From Actinomycetes bacterium (GTDB lineage: Bacteria; Actinomycetota; Actinomycetes; Actinomycetales; Dermatophilaceae): 64,000 nucleotides of DNA. The notes beneath the pieces are model-generated. The model was not told where the DNA came from. It worked only from the letters and a program-made list of their open reading frames with translations, and did not search any database. Positions 33,050-40,364 of the stretch are shown here, one piece after another. The first letter of the stretch is position 1, and the number at the start of each line of letters is the position of its first letter. The position numbers and the translations under genes are program-made. Location of the stretch: the NCBI GenBank assembly GCA_023420415.1, contig JAEZWF010000012.1:124001-188000 (forward strand), given 5' to 3'.

Positions 33050-34751
33050 CGATTCGTCCACGAGTGAGCCGGCCGTGGTGGGTGCGGATCGGCCGGATCG
33101 CGAGCGCCCCGTGGTGGTGCTGCTGGGTGCCGGGGACGCCCCCGGACGTCTCACCGACCTCCTCGCGCAGCGCTCCACCGACGAGGCCGGTCGCACCGAC
33201 GGTCGTGTGGTCGACCCGACGGCCCGCGGATGGACGGCGACCGCGACCGCTCCAGCCACAGAGTCCGGTCCACCCGCCGGACTCGTCCTGCTCGACACCC
33301 AAGTCCTGACCGTGCCGACGGTCTACGGCGACCTCGTCGCCGATCCCCGGCCAGGGCCGGCAGTGCTGACCGTCGACGACCGGGTCGCAGGAGTACGCGT
33401 GCCTGCCGCCGCGGTCGACCTCGTCTCCGCTCTCGACGTGGGAGACCCGGGTGCTGTCCTGACCCGGCTGGCGACGCTGCTGCGCGAGCGTGGCCCGGTG
33501 CGGGAGGTCACCCCCGGGGCCTTTCCTGCGGTCCGCGTCGGCGATGGGGGAGCCGACCTCGACGCGGCGCTCGCGACCGTCGACGCGGCCGATGAGGAAG
33601 GGCTGCGGCTGCGCCGCGCCTCCCGCGGCGACGACGGCTTCCTGTCCACGTTCCTCATCCGCCCCATGTCGCGTCAGGTGACGCGACGGCTCGTCCCGAC
33701 GGGCATTCGTCCGGCGACGGTGACGGCCGTCTCGCTGACCCTCGGGCTGGCCAGCGCCCTCACGTATGCCGTCGGCGGCGCGTGGGCGCTGCTGGCGGGT
33801 TCGCTGCTCCTGCTCCTGTCGCTGGTCATCGACTGCGTCGACGGCGAGATCGCGCGCTACACCCGCACCTTCTCGGCGCTCGGCGGCTGGCTCGACGTGG
33901 CTTCCGACCGGGTCAAGGAGTATGCCGTCTACGCCGGCCTCGTGGTCGGCGCCGGCCGTGAGGGCACCGACCTGTGGCCCCTCGCCCTCGCCGCGATGGC
34001 GCTCCTGGTCGCGCGTCACTTCGTCGACTTCGGTTTCGCCGCAACAAGATCCGGCACAGGCGACCAGTCCGCGGTGGCGGCGTGGTCCGACTCCACGTCG
34101 CGTCGGCCGGCTCTCCTGTGGGCCAAGCGGGCGGTGATCATGCCGGTCGGCGAGCGCACCATCGTTCTGGTGGTGCTGGCACCGCTGGCGGGCCCGCGCG
34201 CCGCGCTGGGAGTCCTCCTCGCTTGGGGACTGGTGGCCGCGGCATACACGACGCTCGGGCGGCTGGGCCGCGTCTGGGGAGGCGGACGGACCGCCGCGAT
34301 GGGCGCCTTGGCCCGCGCGCAGCTGGTGGCGCAGTGCGACTCCGGACCCGTGCGGGGCTGGCCCGTCGGGGGTCGCCTCGGCTGGCTGTGGCCGGCGGTG
34401 CTGCGGGTGCTCGAGAGCGGCCTCGTCGTGGGTGCCTGCTGGCTGTCGAGTCGCAGCCTGCTGCCCGCCGCGTTCGCGGTGCTCGCCGTCGTGGCGTTCC
34501 GGCTCTACGACGTCGTCTACCGCCAGCGGCTCACCGGGTCGGCGCCCCCGCCCGACCGGCTCACGCCATGGGGCTGGCCGGTGCGCGCGGCGCTGGTGCT
34601 GCTGGCCGTCGGCGTCGCGTCGTGGTCGGGCGCGAACCCCACCGCGACGCGCTGGGCGCTCGTGGGAGCCGCGGCGGTGTGGCTGGTGGCGGCCGTCGGC
34701 TCGAGCGTCGCGTTCTGGCGATCGCAGCCGGCCGGGGCCACGGCGCCCTAG
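33039..34751 (+). CDS. CDP-alcohol phosphotransferase with N-terminal extension (DUF5941-like C-terminus)
   Basis: This is a 570-residue protein. Residues 1 to about 205 are a soluble, Ala/Val/Asp-rich domain (VVLLGAGDAPGRL near the start) that looks like a degenerate nucleotide-binding fold; I cannot assign it. The membrane domain has the complete CDP-OH-P motif: DCVDG, then EIAR, then GGWLDVASD, with all four Asp residues. Four to six further helices form a C-terminal region resembling DUF5941. The enzyme transfers an alcohol phosphate from, or to, a CDP-alcohol. Given the CDP-ribitol and CDP-glycerol genes in the window, polymer priming is as likely as phospholipid synthesis. The GTG at 33039 overlaps the previous gene. 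The stop overlaps the convergent gene by 4 bp. Confidence 0.83.
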   Translation: MPDSDSSTSEPAVVGADRPDRERPVVVLLGAGDAPGRLTDLLAQRSTDEAGRTDGRVVDPTARGWTATATAPATESGPPAGLVLLDTQVLTVPTVYGDLVADPRPGPAVLTVDDRVAGVRVPAAAVDLVSALDVGDPGAVLTRLATLLRERGPVREVTPGAFPAVRVGDGGADLDAALATVDAADEEGLRLRRASRGDDGFLSTFLIRPMSRQVTRRLVPTGIRPATVTAVSLTLGLASALTYAVGGAWALLAGSLLLLLSLVIDCVDGEIARYTRTFSALGGWLDVASDRVKEYAVYAGLVVGAGREGTDLWPLALAAMALLVARHFVDFGFAATRSGTGDQSAVAAWSDSTSRRPALLWAKRAVIMPVGERTIVLVVLAPLAGPRAALGVLLAWGLVAAAYTTLGRLGRVWGGGRTAAMGALARAQLVAQCDSGPVRGWPVGGRLGWLWPAVLRVLESGLVVGACWLSSRSLLPAAFAVLAVVAFRLYDVVYRQRLTGSAPPPDRLTPWGWPVRAALVLLAVGVASWSGANPTATRWALVGAAAVWLVAAVGSSVAFWRSQPAGATAP

Positions 34752-36562
34752 CTGCCGACCGGGCTGGCCGGCCCGTTGCCGGCCTCGGCGCGACGCTGCG
34801 TGTCCGCGCGCTGGATCGCCAGGACCGTGTCGATCGCCTCCGTGAACACCTCGAGCGGCGGACGGGTCGTGTCGCCGAGCAGGTAGGCCGCCGTGCGTGC
34901 CCGGACGTCCTCGAGGCTGTCGCGGGTGCGGGCATCCGCGAGCAGCTCCGCGAGCCCGGACCCGTCGCCCCCGAGGATGTAGGCGCCGCTGGCCGACGGG
35001 AACTCAGCCCGGAACTGCTCGGCAGTCAACGAGGTCGAGTTCGTCACGACGTACGGCTTGCCGGAGGCGAGGAAGTCGGTGATCACGCTCGAGACGTCAC
35101 TCACCAGCAGGTCGGCCCGGTTGAAGGCGGAGTAGAGGCCCTCGGCGCCCGAGACCACCTCGTGCGGGCCGCCGGCCGCCTGCACCATCGCCAGGAGGCG
35201 CTCCACCTCCAGTCGGTATGCCGGGTCGTCGGTGCCCGTGCCCGGGTGCGGCTTGAAGAGGACGCGGACGCCGGGCGTGCCCAGCAGCTCACGCAGGATG
35301 GTCGCGCCCTGGCTGAGGATCGAGGAGTACTCCCAGCTGGAGAAGAACCCCTCGCGCGTCGGCGCGTAGAGAACGGTGTACTCCCACGAGCTCGTGCCGT
35401 CGCTGCCGGCATGGGTCTCGCCGACCGGGTGGGCGTGCTGCTCGATCTCGGCGAGCTGCGGACGGCCGACCTCGCGGATCTGCTCGTCGCGCACACCGAC
35501 ATCGGCCACGCGGTAGCGGTCGCGGGCGGCCGGGCCGCTCACCCAGGCCTCGTCGAAGATGCGGGTCAACGCGGTCGCGCTGCCGCCCTTGTCGCTGTCG
35601 CCGTGGCCGATGAACACGTCGAAGATGCCGGTCAGACGGATGAGGTGGTTGTTCTTGGCGACGTTGGAGGGGTAGAGGGCCAGCTGCACCGACGGCGGGA
35701 TGATGCGCTCCAGGTCGGTTGCCGCGGAGACCTGCACGACAGGCAGCCGCTCCGTCTCCACCAGGCGCGCGTTGTGGGCCTCGCGCACGACGACGGCGAT
35801 GCGGTGCGGGAGCTGCTCGAGGATGGGCATCCAGACGTTGGCGATGTAGCCGATGGCCTCGGGGCGGCTGTAGTAGAGGACCACCTCGGGGGCGTACTCG
35901 GTGAGGGCGGCGGCGAGGGCCTCGACCGCCGGCTCGCGCGGGGTGTCGCGCTGCGCCCGGATGGCGTCGACCAGCGCGACGAGGAACACCGCCCCCGCCA
36001 TCGCGACCGAGACCACGGCTCCCCACACCAGCCAGTCGCGGCTGTGGGTGACCAGCGTGAGGGCGAGCCCGATCGCGAGCCCGAGCGAGCCACTGGACGG
36101 CCAGGTCGCTGCGTCGGAGAAGGCGCCGCGCCCCAGCGGCTCGGTGCGCCGGACGCCGGGCACCTCGAGGTTGCGCCAACTGATCGGCAGGCGGCGCACG
36201 TCGGCGCTGCGCCGCTGCAGCAGGATCGTGACGACCCGCAGCGACCAGACGACCGCGAGCGAGGCGACCACCAGGGGCGCCACGCTGATGCCGAGGTCTG
36301 CGTCGAGGGTGGCCACGGCGACACCGAGCAGCAGCAGGTCACGTACCCCGGCGCGGAACGTCGAGTCGACCCCGAACCGGCGCAGGGCTCGCCACGGCCC
36401 GGGCCGACGCCACAGGACCGTCTCCACCGCGACGCTGCCGATCACACCCACGAGCAGCAGGACCCCGGCGACGCGGGGTGCCGCGCCCACGAGGAGCCCG
36501 GCCAGCACGAGGGCCACGATGAAGGCTGCCAGCCCGGCGAGGAGAGGTAGGTGGCGTCTCAT
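34748..36562 (-). CDS. CDP-glycerol glycerophosphotransferase family protein, copy 2
   Basis: This is a 604-residue protein. Four to six hydrophobic helices lie in the first 200 residues, then the TagB/F-like catalytic domain: LYYSRPEAIGYIANVWMP, VFIGHGDSDKGGSA (near 318), VLYAPTREGFFSS, VLFKPHPGTGTDDP and LLVSDVSSVITDFLASGKPY. These include the KPHP and DxSSxxxD blocks that bind the CDP-polyol and the growing chain. The ATG at 36562 overlaps the stop of copy 3 (ATGA), so the two polymerase genes are translationally coupled and may act in sequence (primase/polymerase or two polyols). The gene converges with the CDP-alcohol phosphotransferase (4-bp overlap). Confidence 0.87.
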   Translation of the reverse strand: MRRHLPLLAGLAAFIVALVLAGLLVGAAPRVAGVLLLVGVIGSVAVETVLWRRPGPWRALRRFGVDSTFRAGVRDLLLLGVAVATLDADLGISVAPLVVASLAVVWSLRVVTILLQRRSADVRRLPISWRNLEVPGVRRTEPLGRGAFSDAATWPSSGSLGLAIGLALTLVTHSRDWLVWGAVVSVAMAGAVFLVALVDAIRAQRDTPREPAVEALAAALTEYAPEVVLYYSRPEAIGYIANVWMPILEQLPHRIAVVVREAHNARLVETERLPVVQVSAATDLERIIPPSVQLALYPSNVAKNNHLIRLTGIFDVFIGHGDSDKGGSATALTRIFDEAWVSGPAARDRYRVADVGVRDEQIREVGRPQLAEIEQHAHPVGETHAGSDGTSSWEYTVLYAPTREGFFSSWEYSSILSQGATILRELLGTPGVRVLFKPHPGTGTDDPAYRLEVERLLAMVQAAGGPHEVVSGAEGLYSAFNRADLLVSDVSSVITDFLASGKPYVVTNSTSLTAEQFRAEFPSASGAYILGGDGSGLAELLADARTRDSLEDVRARTAAYLLGDTTRPPLEVFTEAIDTVLAIQRADTQRRAEAGNGPASPVGS

Positions 36563-38529
36563 GTGTCGTTCTGGTCCTCGTGCTCGTGCTGGTCGTGGCC
36601 CCGGTCGTCCTGGCGCCGGTCGTCGTCGCGCCGGTCGTCGCGCGAGTCGCGCTCGTCCTCCCGCACGTCGTCGCGCACGTCGTCGCGCACGTCGTCGCGC
36701 AGGTCGTCGCGGTCCTCGACCGCGCCCTCGTCGTCGTGGACGCGTTCATTGGGCGCAGGCGCCCGGCCGATCGCCGCGTCCACCTCGGCGGCGAAGCGCT
36801 CGACGGGGTCGTCCACCGGGGCGCCGAGGAAGTAGGTCGCGAGCTCCTCGCGGCGGCCACGCAGCGGGTCCGCGCCGATGGCGTCGGCAACCGCGGCTCG
36901 CACCGACTCCCGGTCGGGGGTGACGATGGCACCCCCGGTCGTGGACGGGAAGTCCTGGTGGAAGGTCTCCTCGGGGACACCACGCGGGTTGGTGATGAGG
37001 TAGGGCTTGCGGCTGGCGAGGAAGTCGGCCACGACGCTGGAGATGTCGGAGATGAGGACGTCGGCGTCGTTGAAGGCTCGGTAGAGGGAGTCGGGCTCGC
37101 TGCCCACGACGGCGTGCTCGCCGCCGGCCTGCTCGATGCGGCGCTCGATGTTGGCGCGGGCTGCGGCCGCAGCCGGCAGCCGGGTGCCGGTGGCCGGGTG
37201 GGCCTTGAAGAGCACCCGCACGTTCAGCGCCGGGTCGAGGAGGGTGTCGAGGATGAGCTCACCCATCGGGGCGACGGAGGAGTAGTCGACCCCGTCGAAG
37301 TTGCCCTCCCACGTCGGTGCGTAGAGGACGGTCCGGCGGGCCCCGGGGTCGGCCTCGCCGCGGCGCGCGATGTGCGCCAGCTGCGGCCGCCCGACCTGCA
37401 CGAGCTGCTCGGGCCGCACGCCCTCACCCTTGGTGAGGTAACGGTCGCACGCGGCCGACCCGGCCACCCAGATCTCGTCGAAGACCCGGTGCAGCGGGCT
37501 GAAGGTGACCGACTTGTCGCCGTCGCCGTGGTTGATGAAGACGTGCCGCACCCCGCCCAGCCGGATCATGTGGTTGTTCTTGATCACGGTCGTGGGGTAG
37601 AGCACCACCCGCACGCTGTCGGGCTGGTAGTCCTCGACGTCGCGCGCCCGCGGCAGGACGATCGTGGGCGTCGTCGTCGGCAGCATGTCGTCGAGGTGCC
37701 GGCGCTCGCGCAGGATGATGACGGCCGGCTGGTGCAACCGGTCGATGGTCTCGAGCCACACGTTCAGCTGGTACGTCGTGTCCGGGCCACCACTGAAGTA
37801 GACCGCCACCTCCGGGCGGTGCGCCGCGAGCGCAGCCCGCAACGCGGCATTCTCCTCCTGTGGCGTGGGGAGCGAGCGGATGAGGCGCGTGCGGGCGACG
37901 AGGCGAGCACCCACCCACAGCAGGCCGAGCGTCGTGAGGACGGCGCCCACGACCAGCCACAGCGGCCGTCCGGTGACACCGGCCAGCGCCAGGCCGAGGA
38001 CGAGGAAGACGTCGAGCAGCAGCACCACGCGGGGGCCGGTGAGGTTGCCGGGGGAGTACAGGGTCGGCGCCAGGACCTGCGGCCCCTCCAGCTGCCCGTT
38101 GACGTCGAGGCCGCGCCACGCGATGCGACCCCCGCGGGCACGCAGGTGCGACCGGGTGACGAGGCGGTAGCCGGCATGGGTGGCCTGGACCGCCAGGGCC
38201 ACGGCGATGGCCCACCCCGTCAGCACCGCCTGCCCCGGGCTCTGCTGGGCCCAGCCGATGATGGCGACGGCTTCGCGGAACAACGCGCGGTCGACGGCGC
38301 CCAGCTCACGGCGGCCGAGCCAGCCGGTCAGGCGGCCCTCGACGTCGTCGTAGAGCAGGTAGTCGCAGACGTAGTTGACGAGCAGCGCCACGACCAGCGG
38401 CCACCCCGCGCCGAGGACGGCGCTGAGTGCTGCCACCGCGCCGCTGACGAACCAGCCGGCGCCCGCCCAGGCGGACCGGTCACGCAGGATCGGTCGCGCG
38501 CGCAGGGCAAGGGAGGTGGCTGTGGCCAT
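36559..38529 (-). CDS. CDP-glycerol glycerophosphotransferase family protein, copy 3, with Asp/Arg-rich tail
   Basis: This is a 656-residue protein. The ATG at 38529 gives MATATSLALRARP; it lies 6 nt after a minus-strand TTGGAT, and upstream codons show no coding features. Helices occupy residues 15 to about 230, then the catalytic domain: VYFSGGPDTTYQLNVWLE, VFINHGDGDKSVTF (near 334), VLYAPTWEGNFDG, VLFKAHPATGTRLP (KPHP is replaced by KAHP) and VLISDISSVVADFLASRKPY. The last 65 residues are an unusual mixed-charge tail of DDVRDDVRDD type, encoded by a 12-bp tandem repeat. It heads the two-gene polymerase operon, divergent from the ABC exporter with a perfect 18-bp palindrome between. Confidence 0.86.
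   Translation of the reverse strand: MATATSLALRARPILRDRSAWAGAGWFVSGAVAALSAVLGAGWPLVVALLVNYVCDYLLYDDVEGRLTGWLGRRELGAVDRALFREAVAIIGWAQQSPGQAVLTGWAIAVALAVQATHAGYRLVTRSHLRARGGRIAWRGLDVNGQLEGPQVLAPTLYSPGNLTGPRVVLLLDVFLVLGLALAGVTGRPLWLVVGAVLTTLGLLWVGARLVARTRLIRSLPTPQEENAALRAALAAHRPEVAVYFSGGPDTTYQLNVWLETIDRLHQPAVIILRERRHLDDMLPTTTPTIVLPRARDVEDYQPDSVRVVLYPTTVIKNNHMIRLGGVRHVFINHGDGDKSVTFSPLHRVFDEIWVAGSAACDRYLTKGEGVRPEQLVQVGRPQLAHIARRGEADPGARRTVLYAPTWEGNFDGVDYSSVAPMGELILDTLLDPALNVRVLFKAHPATGTRLPAAAAARANIERRIEQAGGEHAVVGSEPDSLYRAFNDADVLISDISSVVADFLASRKPYLITNPRGVPEETFHQDFPSTTGGAIVTPDRESVRAAVADAIGADPLRGRREELATYFLGAPVDDPVERFAAEVDAAIGRAPAPNERVHDDEGAVEDRDDLRDDVRDDVRDDVREDERDSRDDRRDDDRRQDDRGHDQHEHEDQNDT
36663..36710. 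repeat. 12-bp tandem repeat encoding the charged tail
   Basis: Four head-to-tail copies of GCACGTCGTCGC (plus strand; the fourth has one mismatch) encode the repeated Asp-Asp-Val-Arg tetrapeptide near the C-terminus of the copy-3 glycerophosphotransferase. Copy number could vary between strains by slippage without breaking the frame. Confidence 0.85.
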
Positions 38530-38557
38530 GCCCTCATCCAAGTCTGCAGCGCACCGG

Positions 38558-38575
38558 CACCGCAAACTTGCGGTG
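38558..38575. promoter_or_regulatory. Perfect palindromic operator candidate CACCGCAAACTTGCGGTG
   Basis: Two perfect 8-bp arms flank a 2-nt centre in the 151-bp divergent gap between the polymerase operon (start 38529) and the ABC exporter (start 38681). The left arm contains the minus-strand TTGCGG, 18 nt from TTGGAT (38536-38541), which fits a -35/-10 pair. A bound protein would therefore occlude the polymerase promoter. Confidence 0.6.
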
Positions 38576-38680
38576 AAGTCATGGCGTACTCTCGGCGCCG
38601 GACCACCTGACTGCCGGAGCCGATGCGACGCGCAGCGACCCTGACCCGGCAGCCGCGCCGGCCCGACACGCGAAGGACGC

Positions 38681-39493
38681 ATGGGACTCATTGACCGCAC
38701 CCGCGCCGTGCGCGACCGACGGGGCGTCCTGCGCACGCTCGTGGTCCGCGACCTCCAGGTGCGGTACGCGCAGAGCGTCCTCGGCTACGTGTGGACGATC
38801 CTCGACCCGCTGCTGATGTCGCTCATCTACTTCGTGGTGTTCGTCTTCATCTTCAAGCGCGGTGACATCGGCCACCAGCCGTACTTCCTCTTCCTCATCG
38901 TGGGGCTGCTGTCCTGGCAGTGGTTCTCCGGCACCCTCACCGACACCTCCAGGGCCCTGATCCAGGAAGCCAAGCTGGTGCGCTCCACCAACCTGCCCCG
39001 CGAGATCTGGGTGGTGCGGGTCGTGCTGTCCAAGGGAGTGGAGTTCCTGCTGTCGCTGCCGGTCCTGCTGCTCTTCCTCGTCATCTACCTGATCCGGGGC
39101 AAGGCGCACATCAACGGCTGGCTGGTGCTGTTCCCCGTCGGTGTGCTCGTGGAGTTCATCGCGCTCGTCGGCCTCGGGCTGCTGCTCGCCCCGGTGACCG
39201 CGCTGGTGTCGGACACCCAGCGGGTCATCCGCATCGCGCTGCGCATGCTCTTCTACGCCACCCCGATCATCTACGCCAGCCACCTCGTGCCGGCCCCCTA
39301 CGACGTCATCACGTGGCTCAACCCGATGACCGGAATCCTCGAGATGCTGCGCGCCGGGTTCTTCCCGCACCCGCCGGGACAGGAGATCGAGTGGGGCGCG
39401 ATCGCGGTGGGGGCCGTGATGTCCGTGCTCCTGCTCCTGGTGGGGTCGTGGGTCTTCGGGCGGCTCGAACGTGCGGTGCTGAAGGAGATCTGA
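38681..39493 (+). CDS. ABC-2 type polysaccharide/teichoic-acid exporter permease (TagG/Wzm-like)
   Basis: This is a 270-residue permease with six transmembrane helices. The N-terminal LLRTLVVRDLQVRYAQSVLGYVW-type segment (interfacial helix, residues 17-40) and the YATPIIYASHLVPAPYDVITWLNPMTG region near the C-terminus are hallmarks of O-antigen and teichoic-acid ABC transporters. It forms the membrane pore that exports the lipid-linked polymer. The ATG at 38681 has an AAGGA ribosome site. Its TGA shares a base with the ATG of the ATPase gene (TGATG). Confidence 0.92.
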   Translation: MGLIDRTRAVRDRRGVLRTLVVRDLQVRYAQSVLGYVWTILDPLLMSLIYFVVFVFIFKRGDIGHQPYFLFLIVGLLSWQWFSGTLTDTSRALIQEAKLVRSTNLPREIWVVRVVLSKGVEFLLSLPVLLLFLVIYLIRGKAHINGWLVLFPVGVLVEFIALVGLGLLLAPVTALVSDTQRVIRIALRMLFYATPIIYASHLVPAPYDVITWLNPMTGILEMLRAGFFPHPPGQEIEWGAIAVGAVMSVLLLLVGSWVFGRLERAVLKEI

Positions 39494-40263
39494 TGACCGA
39501 GGCACGCCAGCTGGACACCGAGCCGATCATCTCCGTCAAGGACCTCGGCGTGGAGTTCTACCGCTCCCGCAAACGGCAGCTTTCCTTGCGCGAGATGCTG
39601 TTCCGCGGCAAGAGCGGCACCTCCAAGGAGACGTTCTGGGCCCTGGACGGGGTGACCTTCGACATCCACCCGGGGGAGGCCGTCGGACTCGTCGGCGGCA
39701 ACGGCGCCGGCAAGAGCACCCTGCTCAAGATGATCGCCGGGGTGCTGCTGCCCGACCGTGGGTCGGTCGACGTCCACGGCGGCGTCGCCCCCCTCATCGA
39801 GCTCACCGGTGGCTTCGTCAACGACCTGTCCGCCCGCGACAACATCTACCTCACGGCCGGTCTGCACGGCCTGACCCGCGCCCAGGTCGACGAGCACTTC
39901 GACGAGATCGTCGACTTCGCCGGGCCCCAGGTCCGCGCCGGCCTCGACATGCCCTACCGCCACTTCTCCTCCGGGATGAAGGTGCGGCTCGGCTTCGCCG
40001 TCATCACCACGCTCGACGAGCCGATCGTCGTCGTCGACGAGGTGCTCGCCGTCGGCGACCGCGAGTTCCGCGAGAAGTGCTACAAGCGCATGGAGTCGCT
40101 GCTGGCCAGCGGCAAGACCCTCTTCCTCGTCTCCCACTCCGAGAGCAACCTCAAGCGCTTCGGCGACCGGGGTCTCTACCTGCGCCAGGGCAAGCTCGTC
40201 CTGGACGGGCCCATGGACGACGTCCTCGCGGCATACAACGCCGACATCGACTCCGCCTCCTGA
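39493..40263 (+). CDS. ABC exporter ATPase (TagH/Wzt-like)
   Basis: This is a 256-residue ATPase with Walker A GGNGAGKST (near residue 73), the signature region replaced by FSSGMKVRLGFAV instead of LSGGQ, and Walker B IVVVDEVLAVGD. The modified signature and the long N-terminal stretch before Walker A (VEFYRSRKRQLSLREMLF) are characteristic of polysaccharide and teichoic-acid exporters. There is no C-terminal carbohydrate-binding domain as in long Wzt proteins, so export is probably not coupled to a terminal-sugar check. It is translationally coupled to the permease and followed by a hairpin. Confidence 0.93.
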   Translation: MTEARQLDTEPIISVKDLGVEFYRSRKRQLSLREMLFRGKSGTSKETFWALDGVTFDIHPGEAVGLVGGNGAGKSTLLKMIAGVLLPDRGSVDVHGGVAPLIELTGGFVNDLSARDNIYLTAGLHGLTRAQVDEHFDEIVDFAGPQVRAGLDMPYRHFSSGMKVRLGFAVITTLDEPIVVVDEVLAVGDREFREKCYKRMESLLASGKTLFLVSHSESNLKRFGDRGLYLRQGKLVLDGPMDDVLAAYNADIDSAS

Positions 40264-40270
40264 CGCGGGC

Positions 40271-40303
40271 GGCGGCACCCACCGGTGCCCGGTAGGTGCC
40301 GCC
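40271..40303. terminator. Hairpin terminator downstream of the ABC exporter
   Basis: GGCGGCACC (40271-40279) and GGTGCCGCC (40295-40303) form a perfect 9-bp stem with a 15-nt loop, between the converging exporter and amidase genes. Confidence 0.65.
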
Positions 40304-40318
40304 CGTGCTCACCACGGT

Positions 40319-40364
40319 GAGCTGATCACCAGCCTGAGCTGATCACCAGCCCGAGTTGATCACC
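40319..40364. repeat. 17-bp tandem repeat at the 3' end of the amidase gene
   Basis: Two near-identical 17-bp units (40319-40335 and 40336-40352, starting GAGCTGATCACCAGC) and a partial third (40353-40364) cover the amidase stop codon and the sequence after it. The extra units are copies of the codons for the final residues Val-Ile-Asn-Ser-Gly-Trp, so the stop codon arose inside a local duplication. Confidence 0.8.
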
